Notes: generated from the letters alone by a model not told the origin. Numbered from the stretch's first letter, positions 1 to 10,113 are shown. The stretch is DNA of 64,000 nucleotides from JAJRRH01 sp047638815 (GCA_047638815.1 JBLIMR010000003.1:46905-110904); one strand, 5' to 3'. Numbers and translations are program-made.

Positions 1-258
1 ACTCTCTTCTATGGCAAAAGGGACACAATAAAGTTTGTCGTTTATCAAGAAATTAGGCGCGACACCATAGGGAGTGAAGAAATTACTCACAGTATTCTCT
101 ATGAATTCATCATGTTTTTTCTGCACTACCCCATCATGGTGCCAGTAGCTTCGAAGAAAATCAACAACCTTCTCGTTTCCATCAAAATACGACTGAATCA
201 TCCATTCAATCTTACCTTGCTTCGTTAATTTTGAAAATCCCTTGATCGGTTCTACCAT
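1..258 (-). CDS. mvaA: Hydroxymethylglutaryl-CoA reductase, class II (5' part only)
   Basis: Translating the minus strand from the ATG at 258 gives 86 residues that stay open to the window edge, so the gene is cut and continues to the left. The N-terminus reads MVEPIKGFSKLTKQGKIEWM and further on contains VSNFFTPYGVAPNFLINDK and PFAIEES. These match the start of class II HMG-CoA reductases, the usual bacterial/Bacteroidota type. The family makes or consumes mevalonate using NAD(P)H; with mvaD and mevalonate kinase 13 kb away, a biosynthetic role in isoprenoid supply is the likely one. The catalytic domain is outside the window. No clear Shine-Dalgarno precedes the ATG, and it is divergent from der. 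Identity is well supported by the N-terminal signature; the direction of the reaction is inferred. Confidence 0.88.
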   Translation of the reverse strand, partial: MVEPIKGFSKLTKQGKIEWMIQSYFDGNEKVVDFLRSYWHHDGVVQKKHDEFIENTVSNFFTPYGVAPNFLINDKLYCVPFAIEES

Positions 259-445
259 ATATCATACTGTTGTTATAGCAAAGCTAAGTTATAATCTCTT
301 AATTCCATGCACTGATCAGAACGATTGTTTTATAGAAAACTGATAATTACTGTGTGATTTTTAACAAAAATTAAATTCTGAGTAGCGGCCCAAGAAATTG
401 CTATTCATTCTTTTACGCAAAAGGATTTAAGCGTAAACTTGCAGC

Positions 446-1747
446 ATGGGAAATATAGTTGCCATTGTAGGGCGTCCAAACGTAGGTAAATCGACATTAT
501 TCAACCGACTCACAGGAGTTAGAATGGCTATAGTAGATGAGCAAAGTGGGGTTACTAGGGACCGTCATTACGGTCACTCAGAATGGAACGGAAAACCGTT
601 TTCAGTAATTGATACTGGCGGCTATGTGGAGGGTTCAGATGACATCTTTGAGGGGCAAATCAACTCTCAGGTGAAAATTGCCCTTGATGAAGCGGATTAT
701 TTCTTCTTTGTTGTAGATGTGAAATCTGGGGTAACAGATCTTGATGAAGGGGTTGCAAAATTGCTTCGTGGCGCAAAAAAACCCGTTTTTCTTGTGGTAA
801 ACAAGGTGGATAATCATGATTTACAGTTTGCAGCTGCAGAGTTTTATAGTCTAGGATTGGGTGACATCTACAATATTTCTTCTGCAAGTGGCAGTGGAAC
901 AGGAGAATTGCTTGATGCGTTGGCTGAAAAAATGCCTGTTGAAGAGGAGTTTCATGATGAGACGCCTAGAATAGCTGTTGTGGGTAAACCAAATGTGGGT
1001 AAATCTTCGCTAATAAATGCGCTGTTAGGTGAAGAGAGAAATATCGTTACAGATATGGCTGGGACTACTCGAGATGCATTGCATACGAGATACAATTCCT
1101 ATGGTCACGATTTTAATTTAGTCGATACAGCAGGCATAAGAAGAAAGACTAAAGTTCATGAGGACATCGAGTTCTACTCAGTCATGAGGGCGGTTAGAGC
1201 TATTGAAAATTCGGATGTATGTATCCTAATGGTGGATGCACAAGATGGATTTCAAAAACAGGATCTTAATATTTTCTACCTAATAGAAAGGAATAAGAAA
1301 GGGGTTGTTGTTTTGATAAACAAATGGGATCTATTAGAGAAAGAGACCAATACCATGAAAGAAATGGAAGCCGAGATTAGAGAAAAGATTGCTCCATTTA
1401 CAGATGTGCCTATTCTTTTTGTTTCAGCATTGCACAAGCAGAGAATAATGCAATCTGTAGAAACGGCTATGGAAGTTTATAAAAATAGAACACAACGTAT
1501 TATGACTTCTGTTCTAAATGAAGTTATGTTGGCAGTTATTGATAAAAACCCACCGCCTTCAAATAAAGGGAAATTCATAAAAATAAAATACGTCACTCAG
1601 TTGCCAACTCATTCTCCTTCCTTTGCTTTTTACTGTAACTTACCACAGTATATCATGGAGTCTTATAGGAGGTATTTGGAAAATCAGTTGAGAGCAAATT
1701 TCGAATTACAAGGTGTTCCGATAAGAGTCTTCTTTAGAAAAAAATAA
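446..1747 (+). CDS. der: GTPase Der (EngA), ribosome biogenesis
   Basis: 433-residue tandem GTPase needed for 50S ribosomal subunit maturation. The first G domain has the P-loop GRPNVGKS at residues 9-16, DTGG near 57 and NKVD near 120. The second has GKPNVGKSS near 180, DTAG near 228 and NKWD near 291. A C-terminal KH-like domain ends in the family's typical VFFRKK. Length and domain order are normal. The ATG at 446 gives a Der start with only a few residues before the P-loop strand. A 7-bp inverted repeat (412-418 with 431-437) lies just upstream. recQ follows after 19 nt on the same strand, so the two may be co-transcribed. Confidence 0.97.
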   Translation: MGNIVAIVGRPNVGKSTLFNRLTGVRMAIVDEQSGVTRDRHYGHSEWNGKPFSVIDTGGYVEGSDDIFEGQINSQVKIALDEADYFFFVVDVKSGVTDLDEGVAKLLRGAKKPVFLVVNKVDNHDLQFAAAEFYSLGLGDIYNISSASGSGTGELLDALAEKMPVEEEFHDETPRIAVVGKPNVGKSSLINALLGEERNIVTDMAGTTRDALHTRYNSYGHDFNLVDTAGIRRKTKVHEDIEFYSVMRAVRAIENSDVCILMVDAQDGFQKQDLNIFYLIERNKKGVVVLINKWDLLEKETNTMKEMEAEIREKIAPFTDVPILFVSALHKQRIMQSVETAMEVYKNRTQRIMTSVLNEVMLAVIDKNPPPSNKGKFIKIKYVTQLPTHSPSFAFYCNLPQYIMESYRRYLENQLRANFELQGVPIRVFFRKK

Positions 1748-1766
1748 TACCGAAATAAATCTGATT

Positions 1767-3878
1767 ATGAGTCAAGCCAAAAAAATATTAAAAGACCATT
1801 TTGGCTATGATGAATTTCGTCCACTTCAGGGAGAAATAATCAATCGCGTACTTGATAAAAAAGACAGCCTTGTCTTAATGCCTACGGGTGGAGGGAAATC
1901 AATTTGTTTTCAAATACCCGCACTCATTTTTGAAGGCATCACTCTAGTTATATCTCCACTTATTTCTCTTATGAAAGATCAAGTGGAAGCCCTAAAAGTC
2001 AATGGCATAAAAGCCGAATACCTCAACAGCAGTCAAACATCAGAAGAGGAAAACAGAATCCGAAACTTGGTGGAAACCAGGGAATTAAAACTGCTTTACC
2101 TATCTCCAGAAAAGCTTTTATCGGAAGGTGGACAGTGGCTAAGCAACATAGAACTTTCAATGGTTGCTGTCGATGAAGCGCATTGTGTTTCGATGTGGGG
2201 TCATGACTTCAGAAGAGAGTATACGCAACTGCGATCGTTCCGTGAATCTCGCCCTGAAACACCATTTATTGCGTTAACTGCAACGGCTGATAAAGCCACC
2301 AGAAAGGATATTGTAAAACAACTTGGATTAATAAATTCAGAATTATTTATTTCCTCCTTTGACAGAAAAAATCTAAGCTTAGAGGTAAGACCTAACATCA
2401 AGAAAAAAGATAAAATACAAGAGTACATTCAATTCATTGGTGACAACAATAATGAGTCGGGAATAATTTATTGTCTAAGTAGAAAAGAGACAGAAAACAT
2501 CGCTAGCAAACTCAATGAAGTTGGCATCGATGCGATAGTATATCACGCAGGTTTGGATCGTGAAACTCGAGAAAAAAATCAAGAGCAATTTATCAGAGAT
2601 GAGTCTTCTGTTGTATGTGCGACTATCGCTTTCGGAATGGGAATCGACAAGTCAAATGTTCGTTGGGTGATTCATAATAATTTGCCAAAAAACATTGAAG
2701 GATTTTATCAAGAAATTGGTAGAGCCGGAAGAGATGGATTACCATCAACCACACTTCTGTACTACAACTTGGGGGATCTTGTTATGCTGGGAAGATTTGC
2801 TCAAGAAAGCTCTCAATCAGAGATTCTGATGGGGAAATTAAGACGGATGCAGGAGTATTGTGAGTCCAGTACTTGTAGACGAAGAGTATTATTGTCATAT
2901 TTCGGAGAGCACTTGGTGGATGATTGTGGCAATTGCGATGTCTGCAAAAACCCACCAACATTTTTTGACGGAAGGGTGATCGGTCAGAAAGCACTTTCAG
3001 CAGTAATCCGAACGAGAGAGAAAGTAGGAACGAATATGCTTATTAATGTTCTTCGAGGTTCTGGCAACAGAGAGTTGATGGAGAAAAACTATCATGAGAT
3101 AAAAACTTATGGTGCAGGAAAAGAACATTCTTATAACGATTGGAAATCTTACATTATTCAAATGCTTAACCAAGGCGTTTTTGAAATCGCATATGATGAT
3201 GCATTCACTTTAAAAGTTACGAGTATTGGAAAAAGTTTGTTGACCAATGAAGGAAATTTAAGGCTTACGATTCCTGTAGAAAAAGAAACAAAAGCGGAAA
3301 GAAAAAAGGCTGGAAGAAAAACGAAAAAATCGACAGTGTCTGGAGAAGTGCCTGCCGAATTATTCGAGAAACTGAGATCTCTTCGTGGTCAGATTGCGAA
3401 AAAACTGGGCATGCCCGCATACATCATTTTTCACGATTCTACATTGAAAGAAATGTCACAAACATTTCCTACTACAGAGGCTGAAATGCTAGATATATCT
3501 GGAGTTAGCAATGTGAAAGCCAATAAATACGGCCCGGCCTTTCTTGCGGTGATCAAAGAAAATTTGAGTCTTAAACCTAAGCCAAAGAGCTCGACTCATG
3601 ATGAGACTTATTCTTTGTATAAAGATAATTTAACCCCTGAAGAAATTGCCGACAAGAAGGGGATAAAAGTGGCCACGGTTTTCACGCATTTGATAAAATT
3701 GAAGGAAGATGGAAAGGATATTGATCTTACACAATACACTTCAAATGACGTCATTGACAAAGTTAAAAAAGCCAAAGGTTCTTTGAAGGGTGATTCTGGC
3801 TTAAGAGACTATTTTGTCTTCTTGAATGAAGAGGTTCCTTATGATGATATTAAGATTGCGTTGGGGGTTTTGGGTTAA
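1767..3878 (+). CDS. recQ: ATP-dependent DNA helicase RecQ
   Basis: 703-residue 3'-5' DNA helicase of superfamily 2, acting in recombination and repair. Walker A is MPTGGGKS at residues 39-46, the DEAH box is at 136-139, and the helicase C-terminal lobe contains GRAGRDG near 330. The RecQ zinc-binding segment has cysteines in CESSTC and CGNCDVC (about 373-402). It is followed by a winged-helix (RQC) part, an HRDC domain (about 535-605, LRSLRGQIAKKLGMPAY) and a C-terminal helix-turn-helix extension (about 620-670, LTPEEIADKKGIKVATVFTH). The extra C-terminal module makes it longer than E. coli RecQ, as is usual in Bacteroidota. The stop codon is followed directly by a dispersed AATTACGAATT repeat. 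Confidence 0.97.
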   Translation: MSQAKKILKDHFGYDEFRPLQGEIINRVLDKKDSLVLMPTGGGKSICFQIPALIFEGITLVISPLISLMKDQVEALKVNGIKAEYLNSSQTSEEENRIRNLVETRELKLLYLSPEKLLSEGGQWLSNIELSMVAVDEAHCVSMWGHDFRREYTQLRSFRESRPETPFIALTATADKATRKDIVKQLGLINSELFISSFDRKNLSLEVRPNIKKKDKIQEYIQFIGDNNNESGIIYCLSRKETENIASKLNEVGIDAIVYHAGLDRETREKNQEQFIRDESSVVCATIAFGMGIDKSNVRWVIHNNLPKNIEGFYQEIGRAGRDGLPSTTLLYYNLGDLVMLGRFAQESSQSEILMGKLRRMQEYCESSTCRRRVLLSYFGEHLVDDCGNCDVCKNPPTFFDGRVIGQKALSAVIRTREKVGTNMLINVLRGSGNRELMEKNYHEIKTYGAGKEHSYNDWKSYIIQMLNQGVFEIAYDDAFTLKVTSIGKSLLTNEGNLRLTIPVEKETKAERKKAGRKTKKSTVSGEVPAELFEKLRSLRGQIAKKLGMPAYIIFHDSTLKEMSQTFPTTEAEMLDISGVSNVKANKYGPAFLAVIKENLSLKPKPKSSTHDETYSLYKDNLTPEEIADKKGIKVATVFTHLIKLKEDGKDIDLTQYTSNDVIDKVKKAKGSLKGDSGLRDYFVFLNEEVPYDDIKIALGVLG

Positions 3879-3918
3879 TTGCGAATTACGAATTACGAAT
3901 CGGGGAATTACGAATTGA
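3877..3918. repeat. AATTACGAATT repeat cluster after recQ
   Basis: Three copies of the 11-mer AATTACGAATT or a one-base variant lie head to tail directly after the recQ stop codon. A related two-copy cluster follows the groEL stop at 51561-51587. No coding function is apparent. Confidence 0.7.
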
Positions 3919-4250
3919 AAACAAACCTAACTGAGCAATGGATTATGATTGGTCAAGCTAATCTTTCTCTTGGTCTAAATTCCATCATAGCATATAACTA
4001 CCCTCCATTCACATCCTTATTTGGGGTTCGTTTTGGTTTAGGTATTGGTTATGTTGTGAATGGTAAATAGAGGGACGCAGAGTTCGGGCCTCAATATATT
4101 CGAATTGCTCTATAACTGCTATAACTGAGAAAAATGATTAGTGTATTAATCGCAATCCATCTCATTTATGGCTAATCCTGGTCTATAATAGAAAGGGTCT
4201 AAGCGTATGTCAACATCTTGATTTGAACTGTCAATCCTGTGCCAATTTTC
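3919..4250. other. Intergenic region with a possible outer-membrane-protein remnant
   Basis: No convincing gene. A short open stretch on the plus strand (about 3942-4070) translates to a segment ending in FGVRFGLGIGYVVNGK and a stop, which resembles the last strands of an outer-membrane beta-barrel. It has no plausible start, its open frame runs back through the repeat cluster, and there is no rest of a barrel. It may be a leftover 3' end of a lost gene or chance. Positions 4071-4250 show nothing recognisable. Confidence 0.3.
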
Positions 4251-4583
4251 TTAACAGACTGGATTCATATCAAATTCTAAAAGTTCACTCGAGAGATTAA
4301 ATCCAACTATAACGGAATCCTGATTTGAATAACCTTTATTTATAAACATGATCTTTTCTCCTTCTAAAATTACAAAATCGAACTTCACACTCGATCCTAT
4401 ATGAGAAGAGAAAACTATATCATCGGCAATGGACATCTCGACATATTCCTTATTTCCATCATTATTACAAACCATTCTACAATATAATCCAACAGGAGAT
4501 ACTTTGTCTTGATTCTGGCATCCTTCTGTGCAAAGCAGAGAAATTAATATTACAACAAGGAGCCATTTATTCAATGTATACAT
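4251..4583 (-). CDS. Small hypothetical lipoprotein
   Basis: 110 residues of unknown function. The N-terminus MYTLNKWLLVVILISLLCTEGC is a lipoprotein-type signal with acceptor Cys at residue 22, although the -3 position is Thr rather than the usual Leu/Val. The mature part is a small soluble domain containing several Cys residues, and the last residue is also Cys. The ATG at 4583 was chosen because GGAGAG (4591-4596 on the minus strand) lies 7 nt before it; an ATG at 4589 is too close to that site, and a TTG at 4616 is possible but weaker. It lies 38 nt downstream of the alpha-2-macroglobulin gene and is probably co-transcribed, which suggests a shared envelope role. Function is not recognised. 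Confidence 0.6.
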   Translation of the reverse strand: MYTLNKWLLVVILISLLCTEGCQNQDKVSPVGLYCRMVCNNDGNKEYVEMSIADDIVFSSHIGSSVKFDFVILEGEKIMFINKGYSNQDSVIVGFNLSSELLEFDMNPVC

Positions 4584-4621
4584 TTTCATTCTCTCCAAAA
4601 TCCATTTAACATTCAAAGAAA

Positions 4622-7600
4622 CTACTCCCCAATCTCAATCCAAGCAGCGCCATTATAAGAATGATACTCTCCATTGTACATGGCATCAGCCCCTACTGGT
4701 CCCATGTAATATTTGCCCGGAGAAACAGCTCTCACCATGTAGAAAAAATACTTGGTCTTCTCAGTCACATCTGTGTACATATTGATTCGATCATCACGGA
4801 TGTCTTGATACTGCGGGTATGACTTTCTCCTAATCCACTTGTACTGCGGTAAATCATCAAGTCGTGGATTTTCTATTTCAAATCCTGCGGGTAGAATATC
4901 CGAGATAGCAACATTTTGTATTCTAGTACTATTTTGCGCAGAGATTGCAATTCTTACTACGATAAGATCATTTTGTTTGAATTTATTATTCGTTATCGGT
5001 GTGCCAGTTCTAGTGAAGAATGCTTTTCTGACACGCATAAAACTGTCTTCCTCCTTATAGTTTCCTTTTTCATCTATCCCCTCCGTTTCATAAAAATAAA
5101 ACAACTCCCCTTCTCCCTCTGCGACAATTTCTATGTCTTTTGAAATTAGTTTATTCTTATCCAAGGTGATCATTTTACCTTTGAAATCTGCTACGACTTC
5201 GCCCCCATTTTTGACCTTTGCTCTAACATTATTCCCATTATTCTTTCTTGCAAATTTCCCCATTGCCAAGAAACCAAATAATCGTTCTTGCGTATTCAAG
5301 TATCGCTTGGAACTCATCTGTTCTGAGACATGTTTTACCATGATCGGTACTTGTGGATTCTCCGGATCAGTGTCCATCAAGACATTGAGAGACAGAGCCT
5401 CATCTCGTATGTAGGAATAAAAACTACCTCCTGTAGATTGATTGGAACGTTCACCCTCAAACGATTTTGGCAAGACTTCATAGAAACTTTTTTCGTCTCC
5501 AATTAACTGATATGCCCCTGCTAACAAATATTGGCAATCGAGAGAGAGATCTTTTTTATTGGCCTTATAATAGTTCATCATTGAGCGATCCGCTTTGTTC
5601 GCCAATGCCAAAATGTATGTGGCATATAATGACGACTTTGGAATAATCTTTCTTCTACTATTTCCATTGTAATAATAATCGACTCTTTTCTTGTCCTTCA
5701 TTCTCATTCCAAGATTATCCAGTGACAAAGACAACATCCTTTCATTGACATCATAACCCGCAATTTTTGCTTCCAATAAAAAATGTGTTGCGGATACTGA
5801 ACCCCAGTAATGAGGTCTTCCTGAACCTGGCCAATATGTGTATGCTCCGTCATACAATTGCATTCTTTGCAATTTATTTATGGCCTGCTTAACATTGTAT
5901 CTCGCATTCTCCGATCGATCAGAATAGATGCCCATGTCCTTGATAATATCCTCAAAGTAAAGTTGTGGAAATGCTTTTGAGACAGTCTGTTCTACACAGC
6001 CATGTGGATACCGAACCAAATACTCAATATCCTTGGTGAACTTGACCAGTGGTGAGCTACTTACAATTAGCTTTCGCCCAACAGTTTTTGGTAAAAAACC
6101 TTTTTCATCCAAACTCAATTTCTTAATTGAATTTGCAGCAATTGTCCCAGAACCACTCCTTTTCTGCAATGGTGATCCTGGCCGCACCGTAATGTCTGTT
6201 TCTAAAATAAAAGTCTCTCCCAACGCATTCACTTTCGCAATTATTTTTGACTCTCCCAGTTCTTTTGCTACTGCAATTCTAAACACTTTTCTACCCTCAG
6301 AATTCGCTTTTAATTCAACAGAATTATTTTCTTCAGGCACCAAACTCAATGGTCCTTCTAACACAATATTAACTTCACCATTAGTCGCATTTTTTGTAGT
6401 ATTAGTGATCGTCAAAGGCATGATCAAAGTATCACCTGGACTAAGGAATCTTGGAATTCCCGCTGATAAAATTATAGGATCCGCAACAATCATGTTTTTC
6501 TCCGCTGAACCGAAATTTTTACCCTTATAATTTACGACCATTATTCTAAGTGAACCCGAAAATTGTGGAATGTCAATTTCGTATTCTACTTCCCCCTTCC
6601 CATTTGTTTCTAGTATTCCACTCCAGAATGAAACCAACTTGAATCGCTTGTTCTTCATAGGGTTTAGACGTTTCTCCAATTCAGAATCACCATCTCCACC
6701 ACCAGGCCTTCCCGAATGCAATCCTACCTCCGGAAACAAGTATGGATAGATATCATGAGAAGTCATCTGCAAAGCTCTTTTTTGATAAAAATAATCAAAG
6801 GGGTTTGGTGTTTTGAATCCTGTCACCTGTAAAATTCCTTCATCAACAACTGCCAAACTCACCATACTATTTGGTTTTCCTTTTACTGTGATTTTCTGTT
6901 TGGTTTTAGATCTAGTACTGGCCACCGCATTTATTTCCAGCGGGATATTTCTTCTCTCGTCATTCACTATTATTGGCGCATAACCATGTGCCACAGTTAA
7001 CGGCAAATCACTAATGGCATGTGGTCGAAACAACGTTGCTGATATGTATATATTTGGTAACATATCCTCTGTAATTTTCAACTCCATCGACAATGATTTT
7101 TTATCTGACTCCTTATAGAAATGTTTCACCACTTTGTCTGATTCGATTGTAATAAGTGTCTTCCCGGAGAATGGTAGTGACATAATAATATTAGCCTTCT
7201 CCCCTACATTGTACTTTTCCTTATCCGTTTTTATATCAATGCTTCCTTCATTATCAACTTTGAATGAAGAGTTATTGGTATTCCCCCAACCATAGCAATA
7301 ATATATTTTTGAAACATGATTTGTAACCCCTGGTTTAGAAACTCTAACTTCATATTTTCCAGAAAAGTCAGGTGTAAAAGAATATGTATTTTTGTCACCA
7401 CTTAAAGTGACCGTTTTTTCTTCTAAGATAACTTCCTTAGGCACTGAATGGTATCTATAATATCTTCCAGACTGCGACAAGACACTTTTGTATTCGTGTC
7501 TTATTAATGTAACAGTAGCTTCAACACTATTTGCTGCTTTTTTATCCTGATCCACTGCAATAAGTTTACTTATCACAGGCTTACTAGTCCTGTGGTAGTA

Positions 7601-10024
7601 ACCGTTATGACCTATCCCGTAATAATAATCTTGCGTGTGAATTTTCGAACTGTTATTTCTGTTTACCGGCCTTCCAGTTTCATCAAATACAGTGGTATAT
7701 GTCCTTGCATTAAGCACCCCCATATTTGCATATGCTTCGGGTATTTCAAATGATACATTTGCAGTCCCATTTTCATCCGTTTTCCCGGTCTCCATCACGT
7801 TCTTGAAATAGGTGTAGTTTTGGTTTATCGAAAAATTATAATCGTTGTATTCAGGCACGTAAAAATAAGCCCGTGAAATTTGCAATTCACTTTCCCAATT
7901 TCTATTTGATGCAGGAGTACCAAATAAATTAGCAGCGTTAATTTCCAAGGTCAATTCATCTCCATTGGCAAATTCTTCCTTGTTCATTTTTGTATCCACT
8001 TTTATTCTATCCGGAACAAATTCTTCAACCTTGATATAAGAGTTTTGCAGCACTACATCACTTGCTGTCAACACTGTTAACATGTAAGAACCTGTTGCAG
8101 CCGATGCACTTAAGTCAAAACTAGCCTCTGCCGAGCCCTCATCATTCAACTTTTTTCTAACACTCCCAACCTCTTTACCATTCGGAGAGGTCAACTTAAA
8201 TATGAGTGGAAATGCATCAGGAGTTTCCCATTGATAATCTCTAATGATAGTCGAAACATTGAGTTTTTCTCCAGGTCTGTAGATGTCTCTCTCTGGATAA
8301 ATGTATGTCATCAATCCTGTTGTATTTTGCCAGTGACCTCCAACATCATATCTCGAGGTTGATACTTGGGTTTTGTTAAGCATAATGTAGTTATAATCAC
8401 TCCCCAATCTGGCGGTTATCATAGCCGTTTCATAATTCACTCCAAGTAACTCTTCAATTTTAAAAACAACCTTCCCACTACCATCAGTTTTTTGACTTTT
8501 CGTAATTTGATTATTCTTTCCTATCAGTGTTAATTCCACCCCAGAAATTGGCGCAGCCGTGTGAATAGAATTAGCAAAAACCGATATGGAATTCGGTCCT
8601 TTTTTCACGATCAATCCTATATCAGATATCGCGATGGTTTTTTTACTTTGAAGCCAATAATTTTCATTTGATGAAAGAACAATTTGATAAAGACCATCGG
8701 CATTGGGTATCTTATCCTTAAAGTTAATTCCCAACAACTTATTTGCTCCCTTGGTTGGTAGATTTTTAGTTACTATTTCTTCCTCATAAACAATATCACC
8801 CATACACCCTACCTGATTCTTATCTCCAGAATATGAATCGTACCTATCATGATAATAGTAATCATCATAGTATCCTCTATTGTTGAAAAACTGCATGATA
8901 TTGTTCTCATATACCCTATACACCGTCATCTTCACCTTTTTGACATTGATGATATTTACTTCTATATTCCTATTCCCATCTTTGCTTAGGTATACATTTT
9001 TCTTGTCTAAAAAAGCAATGCTCGGATTTAATTCTCCGAATGATGCATCTTCTTCAAAATCATTTTTTAAACTCCCACCGTATATCCCTTTAAGACCTTT
9101 TTTCACTTTAACATGATACCCCAATTCTGCATCAAACTGATCCGAAATTATTTTCACTTCTTGCTCAAGAATTTCAACCGTGTATTTAACATTAGGCTCC
9201 AAAACCAGATGCTTTCTGAGTTCTTCTTCGGAAACTTTTTGTGAGGTGAATATCTTTATATTCCCTTCCAAGCCATTGTGCTCTCCTTTCAATCCGTTAA
9301 TATCCATCACAAACGGAGAGTTGAGGTACTTGCTAAACTCCAGATCACTGGCTAAGCTTAAGTTTCCTATTGCCGGTTTTAGCTCCTTTTTAAAATTAAA
9401 ATCAATCAAATACTTTTTATCCTCAACCTTTACTTGTGGGAGATATATATTTATGGTTCGGCTGGCCCTTTGCTCTGAAACCACAAAGCTCTGTTGCTGA
9501 TTATCGACAACAATAGCAAGGTTCCCTCCCAGGTCATTTGGATTCACTTGGTGATTGAATCGAAGCATTGCATGCATTCCTGGAAGCTTAACATTGTTTT
9601 GATCGGCACCCCAATATCCCTCAACATCTTCAATGGACAATAAAGGCGTATGAAATTTCTTAGCCCAACTTTTATCAATCTTTGTACCCTTAAAAAATTG
9701 ATCGTAATCTTTACCTATCTTGACAGTATAGTGCGTTGCTGGTTTCAATTTTTTAGCTGGAATAAATTGCAAAACATCCTCCGTACTCCAGTTGAAAGTT
9801 CCATTAATGGGTGGATTAAAATTGAGTAGTTCTTCATCGATTCTTACTTTCAATAACGTATCGTTGGCCATACTCCTATCAAACTGAAATTCGAAATTGA
9901 ATAATTCGGGAACCTCTTCATGGAAATTTGTCCCAACTATGTTGACACTTGATTCTTGTTTTTTTTGGCAGGCATTGAGTAAAAGCAACATACCAGCTAG
10001 TATGCTAATAACAATTCTGTTCAT
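4622..10024 (-). CDS. Alpha-2-macroglobulin family lipoprotein with thioester
   Basis: 1800-residue bacterial alpha-2-macroglobulin, thought to trap attacking proteases in the envelope. The signal MNRIVISILAGMLLLLNAC ends in a lipobox with Cys19, so the protein is lipid-anchored. Macroglobulin repeats follow, with the MG2 signature YRPGEKLNVSTIIRD near residue 578 and the A2M segment with FWSGILETNGKGEVEY near 1140. The thioester motif is intact: PHGCVEQT with Cys1343, opening the alpha-helical thioester domain. A C-terminal receptor-binding-like part follows. The usual bacterial partner, penicillin-binding protein 1C, is not adjacent; only a small lipoprotein follows. It is divergent from the hydrolase at 10127. 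Family is certain; the protease-trap role is inferred from homologues. Confidence 0.93.
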   Translation of the reverse strand: MNRIVISILAGMLLLLNACQKKQESSVNIVGTNFHEEVPELFNFEFQFDRSMANDTLLKVRIDEELLNFNPPINGTFNWSTEDVLQFIPAKKLKPATHYTVKIGKDYDQFFKGTKIDKSWAKKFHTPLLSIEDVEGYWGADQNNVKLPGMHAMLRFNHQVNPNDLGGNLAIVVDNQQQSFVVSEQRASRTINIYLPQVKVEDKKYLIDFNFKKELKPAIGNLSLASDLEFSKYLNSPFVMDINGLKGEHNGLEGNIKIFTSQKVSEEELRKHLVLEPNVKYTVEILEQEVKIISDQFDAELGYHVKVKKGLKGIYGGSLKNDFEEDASFGELNPSIAFLDKKNVYLSKDGNRNIEVNIINVKKVKMTVYRVYENNIMQFFNNRGYYDDYYYHDRYDSYSGDKNQVGCMGDIVYEEEIVTKNLPTKGANKLLGINFKDKIPNADGLYQIVLSSNENYWLQSKKTIAISDIGLIVKKGPNSISVFANSIHTAAPISGVELTLIGKNNQITKSQKTDGSGKVVFKIEELLGVNYETAMITARLGSDYNYIMLNKTQVSTSRYDVGGHWQNTTGLMTYIYPERDIYRPGEKLNVSTIIRDYQWETPDAFPLIFKLTSPNGKEVGSVRKKLNDEGSAEASFDLSASAATGSYMLTVLTASDVVLQNSYIKVEEFVPDRIKVDTKMNKEEFANGDELTLEINAANLFGTPASNRNWESELQISRAYFYVPEYNDYNFSINQNYTYFKNVMETGKTDENGTANVSFEIPEAYANMGVLNARTYTTVFDETGRPVNRNNSSKIHTQDYYYGIGHNGYYHRTSKPVISKLIAVDQDKKAANSVEATVTLIRHEYKSVLSQSGRYYRYHSVPKEVILEEKTVTLSGDKNTYSFTPDFSGKYEVRVSKPGVTNHVSKIYYCYGWGNTNNSSFKVDNEGSIDIKTDKEKYNVGEKANIIMSLPFSGKTLITIESDKVVKHFYKESDKKSLSMELKITEDMLPNIYISATLFRPHAISDLPLTVAHGYAPIIVNDERRNIPLEINAVASTRSKTKQKITVKGKPNSMVSLAVVDEGILQVTGFKTPNPFDYFYQKRALQMTSHDIYPYLFPEVGLHSGRPGGGDGDSELEKRLNPMKNKRFKLVSFWSGILETNGKGEVEYEIDIPQFSGSLRIMVVNYKGKNFGSAEKNMIVADPIILSAGIPRFLSPGDTLIMPLTITNTTKNATNGEVNIVLEGPLSLVPEENNSVELKANSEGRKVFRIAVAKELGESKIIAKVNALGETFILETDITVRPGSPLQKRSGSGTIAANSIKKLSLDEKGFLPKTVGRKLIVSSSPLVKFTKDIEYLVRYPHGCVEQTVSKAFPQLYFEDIIKDMGIYSDRSENARYNVKQAINKLQRMQLYDGAYTYWPGSGRPHYWGSVSATHFLLEAKIAGYDVNERMLSLSLDNLGMRMKDKKRVDYYYNGNSRRKIIPKSSLYATYILALANKADRSMMNYYKANKKDLSLDCQYLLAGAYQLIGDEKSFYEVLPKSFEGERSNQSTGGSFYSYIRDEALSLNVLMDTDPENPQVPIMVKHVSEQMSSKRYLNTQERLFGFLAMGKFARKNNGNNVRAKVKNGGEVVADFKGKMITLDKNKLISKDIEIVAEGEGELFYFYETEGIDEKGNYKEEDSFMRVRKAFFTRTGTPITNNKFKQNDLIVVRIAISAQNSTRIQNVAISDILPAGFEIENPRLDDLPQYKWIRRKSYPQYQDIRDDRINMYTDVTEKTKYFFYMVRAVSPGKYYMGPVGADAMYNGEYHSYNGAAWIEIGE

Positions 10025-10080
10025 CGGATTTTTGTTAATGGTTAGGAAGGGAAACGTTTAGATTATGAAAGAAAAAATTG

Positions 10081-10113
10081 CAAATTCATTCTATCTTTAT
10101 CTTCACTATCAAA
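10081..10113 (-). promoter_or_regulatory. Candidate promoter for the macroglobulin gene
   Basis: On the minus strand TTTG (10110-10113) is followed after 21 nt by TGAATTTG (10081-10088). This is one mismatch from the Bacteroidota -33/-7 pattern TTTG / TAnnTTTG, about 57 nt before the start codon. Confidence 0.4.

Noticed and set aside
3879..4070. 63-codon open frame after recQ
   Set aside because: It starts at a TTG overlapping the repeat cluster and has no full-length homology; only the end resembles a beta-barrel strand.
6033..6530. 165-codon antisense open frame within the macroglobulin gene
   Set aside because: Shadow of a strongly supported gene on the other strand; no family features.
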